From: Fidelibacterota bacterium
GTDB taxonomy: Bacteria > Fidelibacterota > Marinisomatia > Marinisomatales > TCS55
Length of the DNA stretch: 5,221 nucleotides
Reading direction: 5' to 3'
NCBI GenBank assembly: GCA_002701945.1
Contig: NZXJ01000086.1
Span: 6,328 to 11,548, forward strand
The notes beneath the pieces were generated by a model. It had not been told where the DNA came from. It ran no database searches and saw only the letters and a program-made list of their open reading frames with translations. Made by a program: the position numbers and the translations under genes. Each line of letters begins with the position of its first letter. The stretch's first letter is position 1. This document shows, in pieces, positions 1-5,221 of this stretch.

Positions 1-161
1 TCTGGTTCGGTATCAGGATCAGTTTCTACAAAATCATTTTGCTCATATTTAATATCTTCTTGGTCTAATTTTTTACGCGCAAAATTCTGTTGCCTCCTCT
101 TCATTAGAGAAGACAAAAAATATAATACCGCAATAAATAACCAATAAGCTAAGCCTTCCAT
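1..161 (-). CDS. Small membrane-anchored protein downstream of floA (partial, N-terminus only)
   Basis: This reading frame is open from an ATG at 161-159 to the left edge, giving 53 codons plus two bases, so the C-terminus is missing. The ATG immediately follows the floA stop (TAGATG), which argues for translational coupling and for a real third gene in the nfeD-floA operon. The visible product starts with a hydrophobic helix at about residues 4-20 (LAYWLFIAVLYFLSSL), then a basic stretch (KRRQQ...RKK, residues 21-31), then an acidic stretch rich in D and E (residues 33-53). This predicts a single N-terminal membrane anchor with a cytoplasmic tail by the positive-inside rule. I do not recognise the family. 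There is no strong Shine-Dalgarno at normal spacing before the ATG. Function is unknown; a role linked to FloA or NfeD is inferred only from position. Confidence 0.72.
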   Translation of the reverse strand, partial: MEGLAYWLFIAVLYFLSSLMKRRQQNFARKKLDQEDIKYEQNDFVETDPDTEP

Positions 162-1169
162 CTAACTATCTTCGGTTCCTGGTTGAGTGGTAGAATCGGA
201 TTCTTTACTTCCAGCAATTGAATCTCTCATATCGGTATCTGCTTCAATATTACGCATATTATAATAATCGAAAACACCTAATTTCCCTTCACGAAATGCT
301 TGTGACATTGCCAAAGGGACCTCTGCTTCTGATTCAACTACTTTTGCACGCATTTCTTGCACTCGTGCAATCATTTCTTGTTCTTCTGCAACGGCCATTG
401 CTCGTCTAGTTTCAGCTTTTGCTTGAGCAACTCTTAAATCTGCCTCTGCCTGATCTGCCTGTAGCTGAGCACCTACATTTTTTCCAACATCTAGATCTGC
501 AATATCAATAGATAAAATTTCAAATGCTGTACCAGCATCTAAACCTTTTTGCAAAACAGCTCGAGAAATATTATCTGGATTTTCAAGAACAGACCCATAA
601 GTAATAGAGGATCCAATTGCACTTACAATTCCCTCTCCAACTCTTGCTATTATTGTGTCATCTGTGGCACCACCAACTAAACCTGGTATATTAGTTCTCA
701 CAGTTACTCTTGCACGTGCCTTTAATTCGATTCCATCTTTTGCAACAGCCGAAAGATAACCATCTCTAGGAGCGTCTATTACTTTGGGGTATACACTAGT
801 TTCTACAGCAGCTTTTACATCTCGACCGGCTAAATCAATTGCTGTTGCAGTTTCAAATGGTAACGGAATATTTGCTTTTGCAGCTGCTATAAGTGCAGAT
901 ACAACATTTGGAACTGTTCCGCCTGCCAAATAATGTGTTTCAAGCATATCAGTTGATATTGTATTCAAGCCTGATTTATGGCTATTTATCACCCCATCCA
1001 CAACAAGTCTTGGAGCAATTTTCCTTAGCCTCATTCGTATAAGATCAATAATTGTTATTCGCCCGACCCCTAAACTAACTACAGCTTGTATCCATAGGCC
1101 TAATGGTACAAAATAGAAAAATAAAAGGATGAATAATAAAACAAACACTAACATTACATAACTTATCAT
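162..1169 (-). CDS. floA: Flotillin-like protein FloA (SPFH/band 7 family)
   Basis: This 335-residue protein closely resembles Bacillus subtilis FloA (YqfA, about 331 residues) from memory, with collinear signatures such as SHYLAGG-like [43 protein letters not shown] and EVPLAM. FloA proteins form oligomers in cytoplasmic-membrane microdomains and affect membrane fluidity and the activity of membrane proteins. Residues 4-35 are a hydrophobic membrane-inserting segment with no cleavable signal. An SPFH-type domain spans roughly 40-230, and a long alanine/glutamate-rich helical region with EA-type repeats spans about 234-297. The tail from 320 is polar and acidic and looks disordered. The ATG at 1169 has a good AGGAGT site five bases upstream. 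It lies 17 bases after nfeD in the same direction, the usual NfeD-flotillin pairing, and its stop abuts the next small gene. The gene is full length with no missing parts. Confidence 0.97.
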   Translation of the reverse strand: MISYVMLVFVLLFILLFFYFVPLGLWIQAVVSLGVGRITIIDLIRMRLRKIAPRLVVDGVINSHKSGLNTISTDMLETHYLAGGTVPNVVSALIAAAKANIPLPFETATAIDLAGRDVKAAVETSVYPKVIDAPRDGYLSAVAKDGIELKARARVTVRTNIPGLVGGATDDTIIARVGEGIVSAIGSSITYGSVLENPDNISRAVLQKGLDAGTAFEILSIDIADLDVGKNVGAQLQADQAEADLRVAQAKAETRRAMAVAEEQEMIARVQEMRAKVVESEAEVPLAMSQAFREGKLGVFDYYNMRNIEADTDMRDSIAGSKESDSTTQPGTEDS

Positions 1170-1174
1170 GATAT

Positions 1175-1180
1175 ACTCCT
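1175..1180 (-). promoter_or_regulatory. Ribosome binding site of floA
   Basis: The minus strand reads AGGAGT ending five bases before the floA ATG at 1169. It sits in the 17-base gap after nfeD and fixes the floA start. It is the strongest Shine-Dalgarno sequence before any gene in this window. Confidence 0.8.
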
Positions 1181-1186
1181 AGTAAT

Positions 1187-2557
1187 TCAATTATTAATTC
1201 TAACAACTACTCGGTTGCCATCAACCGATAAAATCTTTATTTCCTGATCTTTATCAACAAACTCACCCTCAGTGACAACAAATATTTTTTCATTATTTAC
1301 AAGAACCCATCCCGATGGTCTTAAATCAGATGTAGCTACACCGGTCTCACCAATTAGATTTTCTAAGCCTAATGAAGTATTGTATCCTTCTTCACTGCTT
1401 TCAATACCTGGTGAAGTTAATTTGATCCAAAATTTTGTTTTTGTCATCATTCTAAAAAGTAAAATTACGGCAATTATTGCACCAATTAATCCAATTGTCA
1501 AACCTGTCATAGCAGAATCATATATCTCTTGTGATACAGGTACATCTGGTAGTAATAACATATAAAGTCCCCATAAAATAACACCAATTCCTGCTAATCC
1601 CGCAATACCAAAGCCTGGGATTAAGAATGCTTCAACCATAAGCAAACTCAAACCAAAAAATACTATAAGTAGATCTGACTTTGTGGCAAGCTTTACAATA
1701 ACTGAAGCACTTAATGATAGAGTTAGACATACTGCCCCAAAAGTGCCGGGTATTCCCCACCCTGGACTTTGTAATTCAAAAAGTATTCCTAAAAAACCAA
1801 AGGTTGTTAAAAGAGATGCGACTACAGGATTTGTTAAAAAACGTACTAAATTTTCTGACCAATTTTCGTAGAAAGTTTTTACTTCTGCCCCGCTTAATTC
1901 AAGTAAGCTTAATAATTCATCTAAATCTTCTGCTAATCCATCTGCCATTTTATATTTTAATGCTTGTTCAGTAGTTAAAGTAATAAGCTTTCCTTCTTTT
2001 CTTCCCTCAAGGTCTGTTACTTCTATTGAATCATTATCAATAATTACATATGTAAAAGATAAGTCTTCATCTACCATACACTTTGCAATATCAGTATTTC
2101 TATTACGATTTTCTGCTGTTGATGCCATTTCTTCTCGCATATAACTAATTACTTTTTCTGAAGCTTTATTGCCTGACATATCTACTGCAGTTGCAGCTCC
2201 AATTGTTGCACCACCAGTCATATATATTTTTTCACATGATAAAGAAATTAACGCACCAGCTGAAATCGCTCTTCTATTAATGAATGCAATAGTTGGTACG
2301 TCAGAATCAAGAATAGCGTCTTTTATTTGTGTTGCTGCATCTACACGGCCGCCAAATGTGTCTATATCAAAAATAATAGCCTCTGCTTGATTAGATTCAG
2401 CTTCATTAATAATACGTTCAATATAAGTTGGAAGGCCTAAATCAATAACTCCTTGAATAGGAACTCGATAAACTATTGTATCTGAAGAAAACAAACTTTC
2501 AACAAATAAAGAATAGAAAATAATAATAAAAATAATATGTTTATTTTTCTTTATCAA
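1187..2557 (-). CDS. nfeD: NfeD-family membrane serine protease (ClpP-like domain plus NfeD/OB domain)
   Basis: This 456-residue protein is the long form of NfeD, comparable to NfeD1b/YqeZ-type proteins and Pyrococcus PH1510. Residues 1-25 form a signal peptide. A ClpP-class protease domain spans about 27-220, with DIDTFGGRVDAA (64-75; usual family form D-TPGG) and the nucleophile Ser99 in RAISAGA. By analogy with the Ser-Lys dyad of PH1510, Lys135 is the likely general base; the spacing to the following R-N motif (153-154) agrees. Membrane helices lie at about 245-262, 269-290, 295-313, 317-336 and 349-368, with the family motif ELQSPGWGIPG at 261-271. Residues 396-456 are the C-terminal OB-fold NfeD domain (GVATSDLRPSG). 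Family members cleave hydrophobic membrane-protein segments such as stomatin C-termini; the partner here should be FloA, encoded next. Translation starts at a TTG: there is no ATG until residue 113, and a later start would lose the signal peptide and the Ser99 motif. Confidence 0.95.
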   Translation of the reverse strand: MIKKNKHIIFIIIFYSLFVESLFSSDTIVYRVPIQGVIDLGLPTYIERIINEAESNQAEAIIFDIDTFGGRVDAATQIKDAILDSDVPTIAFINRRAISAGALISLSCEKIYMTGGATIGAATAVDMSGNKASEKVISYMREEMASTAENRNRNTDIAKCMVDEDLSFTYVIIDNDSIEVTDLEGRKEGKLITLTTEQALKYKMADGLAEDLDELLSLLELSGAEVKTFYENWSENLVRFLTNPVVASLLTTFGFLGILFELQSPGWGIPGTFGAVCLTLSLSASVIVKLATKSDLLIVFFGLSLLMVEAFLIPGFGIAGLAGIGVILWGLYMLLLPDVPVSQEIYDSAMTGLTIGLIGAIIAVILLFRMMTKTKFWIKLTSPGIESSEEGYNTSLGLENLIGETGVATSDLRPSGWVLVNNEKIFVVTEGEFVDKDQEIKILSVDGNRVVVRINN

Positions 2558-2560
2558 AAT

Positions 2561-2565
2561 ACCTC
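2561..2565 (-). promoter_or_regulatory. Ribosome binding site of nfeD (decides the TTG start)
   Basis: The minus strand reads GAGGT ending three bases before the TTG at 2557-2555. The spacing is short, but it is the only Shine-Dalgarno-like sequence near the beginning of the frame, and it supports TTG as initiator. The preceding in-frame codon is ATT, a much rarer initiator that would sit even closer to the site. Confidence 0.5.
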
Positions 2566-2577
2566 GGAAATTAAATA

Positions 2578-2604
2578 TTGACCTTTAAGAAATTACCTTA
2601 GATT
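2578..2604 (+). promoter_or_regulatory. Weak candidate sigma70-type promoter for the plus-strand operon
   Basis: TTGACC at 2578-2583 matches five of six bases of the -35 consensus. The best -10 nearby is TAGATT at 2599-2604 (four of six) with a spacer of only 15 bases. Transcription would begin around 2611, leaving a leader of roughly 20 bases before the ATG at 2633. The spacer is short and the region is AT-rich, so this may be a chance match. Confidence 0.25.
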
Positions 2605-2632
2605 CAGTTAAAACGTACTACACAATCATTAA

Positions 2633-3490
2633 ATGAAACTTAAATATCGTATAACTTTCAATATTTTAATGTTCTTATCAAATAAGGTAAAAACTTTAAA
2701 CCCAGACACTCAATTATTTTATGCAAATAAACTTGGCTCTATCTGCTACAGATTTTTTAAAGTAAGGCAGAAAGAAGCCAGAAAGAATATTTCTATAGCA
2801 TTCCCAAATAAAAGTGATAAGAACAGAGAAATAATTTTAAAAAATACATATAGATTTTTTGTATATAGTTCTATGCAATTTCTATCATTGCCGAATAGTT
2901 TAAATAATTCAAATATTTCTGTTAATGGAGAACAATATTTAATACAGGCACTAAATGAAAAAAGAGGTGTATTATTAGTCTCTGGTCATTTTGGATTATG
3001 GGAACTACTATTAGGATGGTTTGGTATAAATAAATATCCATTATTACTAATAGGTCAGAAACAGAATAATATGGGTGCTGATAAATTTATTAATGAACAA
3101 AGGGTAAATAATGGAATAAAAATACTACCGCGAAAATCTTCTCTTGACCTTATGTATAGTGCGTTAAAAAATAATGATATTTTGACTTTAGCAAGCGATC
3201 AAGATGCAAAAAAGAGTGGTATATTTATAGATTTTTTTGGGATTAAAGCATCAACACCAAAAGGAGCCGCTTTATTTCACTTGAAATCAAAATCACCAAT
3301 TATATTTGTTACATGCCATATGGAAAAAATAAATAAGTTTGTTATAAATATATTGCCAGTTAAGACAAATGAAAAATCAGATATTCATTCAATTACAAGA
3401 TCTTATACTCGTTTATTAGAAGACATTATAATAAAATTTCCTGAACAATATTTTTGGTTTCATAGACGTTGGAAAACTAAACCTTTTTAA
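2633..3490 (+). CDS. LpxL/HtrB-type lipid A (lysophospholipid) acyltransferase
   Basis: The 285-residue product belongs to the bacterial lipid A acyltransferase family, which transfers a secondary acyl chain from acyl-ACP to a lipid A precursor on the cytoplasmic face of the inner membrane. The catalytic HX4E motif is present as HFGLWE (His119, Glu124) in the context LLVSGHFGLWE. Other family signs are the R-K-N-I-S-I-AFP block at 50-58 (family pattern R..A..NL...FP), the DQD at 188-190 followed by IDFFG at 198-202, and the C-terminal QYFWFHRRWK near the end. Length is slightly below the usual 290-310. The N-terminus is amphipathic to hydrophobic rather than a clear membrane helix. The ATG at 2633 has no recognisable Shine-Dalgarno. 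It heads the plus-strand operon; tsaC starts 9 bases after it. Whether it acts on Kdo2-lipid A, as LpxL/LpxM do, or on another lipid cannot be told from sequence. All catalytic motifs look intact. Confidence 0.9.
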   Translation: MKLKYRITFNILMFLSNKVKTLNPDTQLFYANKLGSICYRFFKVRQKEARKNISIAFPNKSDKNREIILKNTYRFFVYSSMQFLSLPNSLNNSNISVNGEQYLIQALNEKRGVLLVSGHFGLWELLLGWFGINKYPLLLIGQKQNNMGADKFINEQRVNNGIKILPRKSSLDLMYSALKNNDILTLASDQDAKKSGIFIDFFGIKASTPKGAALFHLKSKSPIIFVTCHMEKINKFVINILPVKTNEKSDIHSITRSYTRLLEDIIIKFPEQYFWFHRRWKTKPF

Positions 3491-3499
3491 TTATAAGCA

Positions 3500-4075
3500 A
3501 TGATTAAAAATATTCCTCTAGATCATCGAGATATACTTTCTATTTGTAAAATTTGTTTAGATAGAGGGGGAATAATAATATACCCAACTGATACGCTATA
3601 CGGATTTGGTGTAGATGCTAGGAATGAATCTGCAATAAAGAGATTGAATCATATTAAAGGAAGAAAATCTCCTTTAAGCATAGTTATAAACGATTTTGAG
3701 CAATTAGTAAGCTTTAAAAATCTATCAAAAGATAATAAGAATTTTGTTCGTAATAATATTAGTAATAAAACAACATTTATTCTTCCAAATAATAACCCTT
3801 TTGTTCACAAATCTATTATGGGTGATAATCATTCAATAGGTTTTCGTATTCCAAAAAATAAATTTAGCCCAAATTTAGTTTCACATATAGGGTATCCTAT
3901 AACGTCTTCTAGTGTAAATAGACACGGAAAAAGACCCATGAACAATCCAAAAAAAATAATTGATGAATTTGGTGATGAAGTTGATATTATCATAAATGCA
4001 GGAGTATTACCCAATTCAGGTGGCTCAAAAATATATCTTCTAAAAAATAATAAATTTGACATAGTGCGAAATTGA
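3500..4075 (+). CDS. tsaC: Threonylcarbamoyl-AMP synthase, TsaC/YrdC/Sua5 family (divergent)
   Basis: This 191-residue protein is a stand-alone YrdC domain, which makes threonylcarbamoyl-AMP from threonine, bicarbonate and ATP, the first step of t6A formation at position 37 of ANN-decoding tRNAs. Supporting motifs are GGIIIYPTDTLYGFGVDA (23-40), KGRKSPLSIVI (53-63, the K-x-R of the active site), IGFRIP (113-118) and SSSVNRHG (136-143), whose Ser138-x-Asn140 fits the family S-x-N. There are departures: the usual PGP-x-T segment is replaced by ISNKTTFIL (87-95), TSAN-x-SG has become SSSVNRHG, and the C-terminal PST-(I/V) motif is GSKIYLL (175-181). There is no C-terminal Sua5 domain. No Shine-Dalgarno precedes the ATG. 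It sits 9 bases after the acyltransferase gene and overlaps the DUF3108 start. Family assignment is secure; activity is likely but the altered motifs leave some doubt. Confidence 0.9.
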   Translation: MIKNIPLDHRDILSICKICLDRGGIIIYPTDTLYGFGVDARNESAIKRLNHIKGRKSPLSIVINDFEQLVSFKNLSKDNKNFVRNNISNKTTFILPNNNPFVHKSIMGDNHSIGFRIPKNKFSPNLVSHIGYPITSSSVNRHGKRPMNNPKKIIDEFGDEVDIIINAGVLPNSGGSKIYLLKNNKFDIVRN

Positions 4076-4785
4076 AAAACACTGTTTTATTGATAATTTA
4101 TATTTTAACTATTTTATATGCAGATGATAGTTATCCTTTTAAATCTGGTGAAAAATTACATTACGATGTGTCTTTTGCTGGCATTAAAGCAGGGAATGCT
4201 TATCTAGAGGTGATAGATAACAACGAAAGTAAAATTAATAATGAAATACATATAAGATTTGTAGCAAAAACATCTTTTCCTTTTAGCTCAGTTTATTTGA
4301 TCGATGATCAGATTGATACATGGTTAGATATAAATGATTTATACACTAAGAAAATAAAAAGAAGTATAAAACAGGGTAATTATAAAAAAGAATCAGAGAC
4401 AAAAAATTATTATGAAGAATCTATATCTGTAACAAATAAAGATACTACATTGATCAATGGGTTTCTATTTGATCCGTATTCATTATTTTATTTACTTCGA
4501 ACAAAGCCATTAATTCTTGGACAAACAATAAAAATAAACACTTTCAATGGAAAAAAGATTACTCCGATTCAAATAGTAACTAAAGCAGAAGAAACAATAA
4601 ATACAGTCTTTGGTTCATTTAATTGTCTAGTAATAAAGCCTTTTCGTGAGGGCAGTACTCTATTAAAAAATAAAGGAGATATGATGATATGGTTCAGTAA
4701 CGATAAAAAAAGGCTTCCTATCCAAATTAAAATAAAATTACAGTACGGATCAATGTTATTAAAAATAAAAGAAATTAATTTGTAA
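4072..4785 (+). CDS. Secreted DUF3108-family protein
   Basis: The 237-residue product has an N-terminal signal peptide (hydrophobic 4-15, probable cleavage after Ala17 in YA-DD), so it is exported to the periplasm or outer membrane. There is no lipobox cysteine. The mature start FKSGEKLHYDVSFAGIKAGN (23-42) matches the typical beginning of DUF3108 proteins (F-x-x-GE-x-L-x-Y-x-V...G-x-x-AG-x), and the rest alternates polar and hydrophobic residues as expected of a mostly beta protein, including DPYSLFYLLR in the middle and a FGSFNCLVIKP segment near 182-192 that recurs in the family. The biochemical role is not established. The start is TTG at 4072, overlapping the tsaC stop as TTGA; there is no in-frame ATG anywhere in the signal peptide, so TTG with translational coupling is the best choice. 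Neighbouring envelope genes suggest an envelope role, by context only. Confidence 0.85.
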   Translation: MKNTVLLIIYILTILYADDSYPFKSGEKLHYDVSFAGIKAGNAYLEVIDNNESKINNEIHIRFVAKTSFPFSSVYLIDDQIDTWLDINDLYTKKIKRSIKQGNYKKESETKNYYEESISVTNKDTTLINGFLFDPYSLFYLLRTKPLILGQTIKINTFNGKKITPIQIVTKAEETINTVFGSFNCLVIKPFREGSTLLKNKGDMMIWFSNDKKRLPIQIKIKLQYGSMLLKIKEINL

Positions 4786-5221
4786 ATAATCGGCCAATAT
4801 CATTAATCATAACTGTTGCCATTAATAATAATAAAAATGCCATACCAATTTGCTGAATAACCATTCTTGTTTTTAAAGTAAACTTTCTTCTTAATATTGA
4901 CTCAGCTAAAATAATAAAAACATGACCGCCATCTAATCCAGGGACAGGTAAAAAGTTGATAAAGGCTAGATTACAACTTATGATTGCCATAAACCCAAAT
5001 AATGAAATCAGTCCTGCTCTGGCAGTTTCTCCTGCAATCTGAGCTATTAATATTGGGCCACCAAGGTCTCCTACTGATGCTTGGCCAGACACTAATAATT
5101 TGATTGATAGCACGACTAGTCCAAGCCCTCCTATAGTAGATGTAACACCTAATTGCGACGCTTTTATTATACCAATGGGTTCATAAGTAAACTCTGGAGC
5201 AATACCAATCATACCTAGTGT
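4775..5221 (-). CDS. rseP: RseP-type site-2 intramembrane zinc protease (partial, C-terminal part)
   Basis: The frame is open from the right edge to a TAA at 4777-4775, giving 148 visible residues. The ATG at 5212 is internal, because the frame continues upstream of it (codons for T-L-G) with no stop. The visible part matches the C-terminal end of RseP/RasP M50 proteases: a GDLGGPI-x-IAQIAG segment (family pattern NL-GPI-I), then a membrane helix, then NFLPVPGLDGGH (the family NLLPIP-x-LDGGH), whose Asp at codon 4933-4931 is the third zinc ligand. A final membrane helix (MAFLLLLMATVMI) follows. The HExxH motif and PDZ domain(s) lie beyond the window. RseP cleaves membrane-anchored regulators such as anti-sigma factors, and remnant signal peptides, inside the membrane. 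The gene converges on the DUF3108 gene and overlaps it by 11 bases. Identification as an M50B protease is firm; its substrate is unknown. Confidence 0.93.
   Translation of the reverse strand, partial: TLGMIGIAPEFTYEPIGIIKASQLGVTSTIGGLGLVVLSIKLLVSGQASVGDLGGPILIAQIAGETARAGLISLFGFMAIISCNLAFINFLPVPGLDGGHVFIILAESILRRKFTLKTRMVIQQIGMAFLLLLMATVMINDIGRLFTN

Larger units (their letters stand above)
2558..2632. promoter_or_regulatory. Divergent intergenic region between nfeD and the acyltransferase gene
   Basis: These 75 bases separate two divergently read operons and are the only gap here large enough for promoters, so both transcripts probably start in it. It is AT-rich. I see no clear operator palindrome, riboswitch or terminator. 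On the minus strand I could not find a -35/-10 pair better than chance; on the plus strand there is one weak candidate, listed separately. Confidence 0.6.

Noticed and set aside
93..99. Strong GAGGAGG Shine-Dalgarno-like sequence on the minus strand inside the small gene after floA
   Set aside because: It lies within Lys-Arg-Arg codons, and the nearest downstream start-like codon (TTG) is in another frame; it is most likely a coding coincidence.
218..409. Open frame on the plus strand inside floA
   Set aside because: It is antisense to a strongly conserved gene, has a low-complexity leucine-rich translation, and has no ribosome binding site.
1272..2390. Several open frames of 62-97 codons on the plus strand inside nfeD
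   Set aside because: They are antisense shadows of a clear protease gene; none shows a recognisable domain or start signal.
3949..3956. Run of eight A bases in tsaC, a possible slippage or phase-variation site
   Set aside because: The frame stays open and family-like on both sides, and such runs are expected in AT-rich DNA.
3829..4062. 77-codon open frame on the minus strand inside tsaC
   Set aside because: It is antisense to tsaC codons, with no family resemblance or start signal.
4770..4812. Repeated ATTAAT and a near-palindromic ATCGGCCAAT around the convergent gene ends, considered as a bidirectional terminator
   Set aside because: The possible stem is short and imperfect, there is no GC-rich hairpin followed by a T-tract, and ATTAAT is common in AT-rich sequence.
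5210..5212. ATG at 5212 on the minus strand as the start of the protease gene
   Set aside because: The frame continues to the window edge without a stop, and the visible protein lacks the HExxH and PDZ parts that RseP needs, so this is an internal methionine.
1..5221. Search for CRISPR repeats, tRNA or rRNA genes, insertion-sequence ends, transposases, toxin-antitoxin pairs or defence genes
   Set aside because: No direct-repeat array, RNA gene, inverted terminal repeats or relevant protein motifs were seen; nearly every base is accounted for by six ordinary chromosomal genes or gene parts plus the small gene at the left edge.

Overview
This is an AT-rich stretch of bacterial chromosome packed with envelope genes plus one tRNA-modification gene. 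The LpxL/HtrB-type acyltransferase points to a diderm (outer-membrane) bacterium. The mix of a long NfeD protease with FloA, a DUF3108 protein and a stand-alone YrdC-domain protein, together with low GC and very short intergenic gaps, would suit a streamlined marine lineage of the FCB/Marinimicrobia (SAR406) type. That taxonomic guess is inference; no marker gene for taxonomy is present.

Layout. Positions 1-2557 are a minus-strand operon read from right to left: a membrane-bound NfeD-family serine protease (2557-1187), the flotillin-like scaffold FloA (1169-162), and the start of a small single-pass membrane protein (161 to beyond the left edge) whose ATG directly follows the floA stop codon. 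Positions 2558-2632 form a 75-base divergent intergenic region that should hold promoters for both directions. Positions 2633-4785 are a plus-strand operon: an LpxL/HtrB-type acyltransferase, a TsaC/YrdC threonylcarbamoyl-AMP synthase 9 bases downstream, and a secreted DUF3108 protein whose TTG start overlaps the tsaC stop. Positions 4775-5221 on the minus strand are the C-terminal part of an RseP-type site-2 (M50) membrane protease, running off the right edge and overlapping the DUF3108 gene tail-to-tail by 11 bases.

How they fit together. NfeD and FloA are a conserved pair: FloA assembles in membrane microdomains and NfeD is its membrane-protease partner. RseP, the acyltransferase and DUF3108 also act at or beyond the inner membrane, so the window is mostly about envelope building and quality control, with tsaC as the housekeeping exception. 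I see no mobile element, CRISPR array, RNA gene, toxin-antitoxin pair or defence system. The least explained parts are the truncated third gene of the nfeD-floA operon, the DUF3108 protein, and the TsaC protein, which has lost some usual family motifs. I do not see convincing evidence of a wholly undescribed system.
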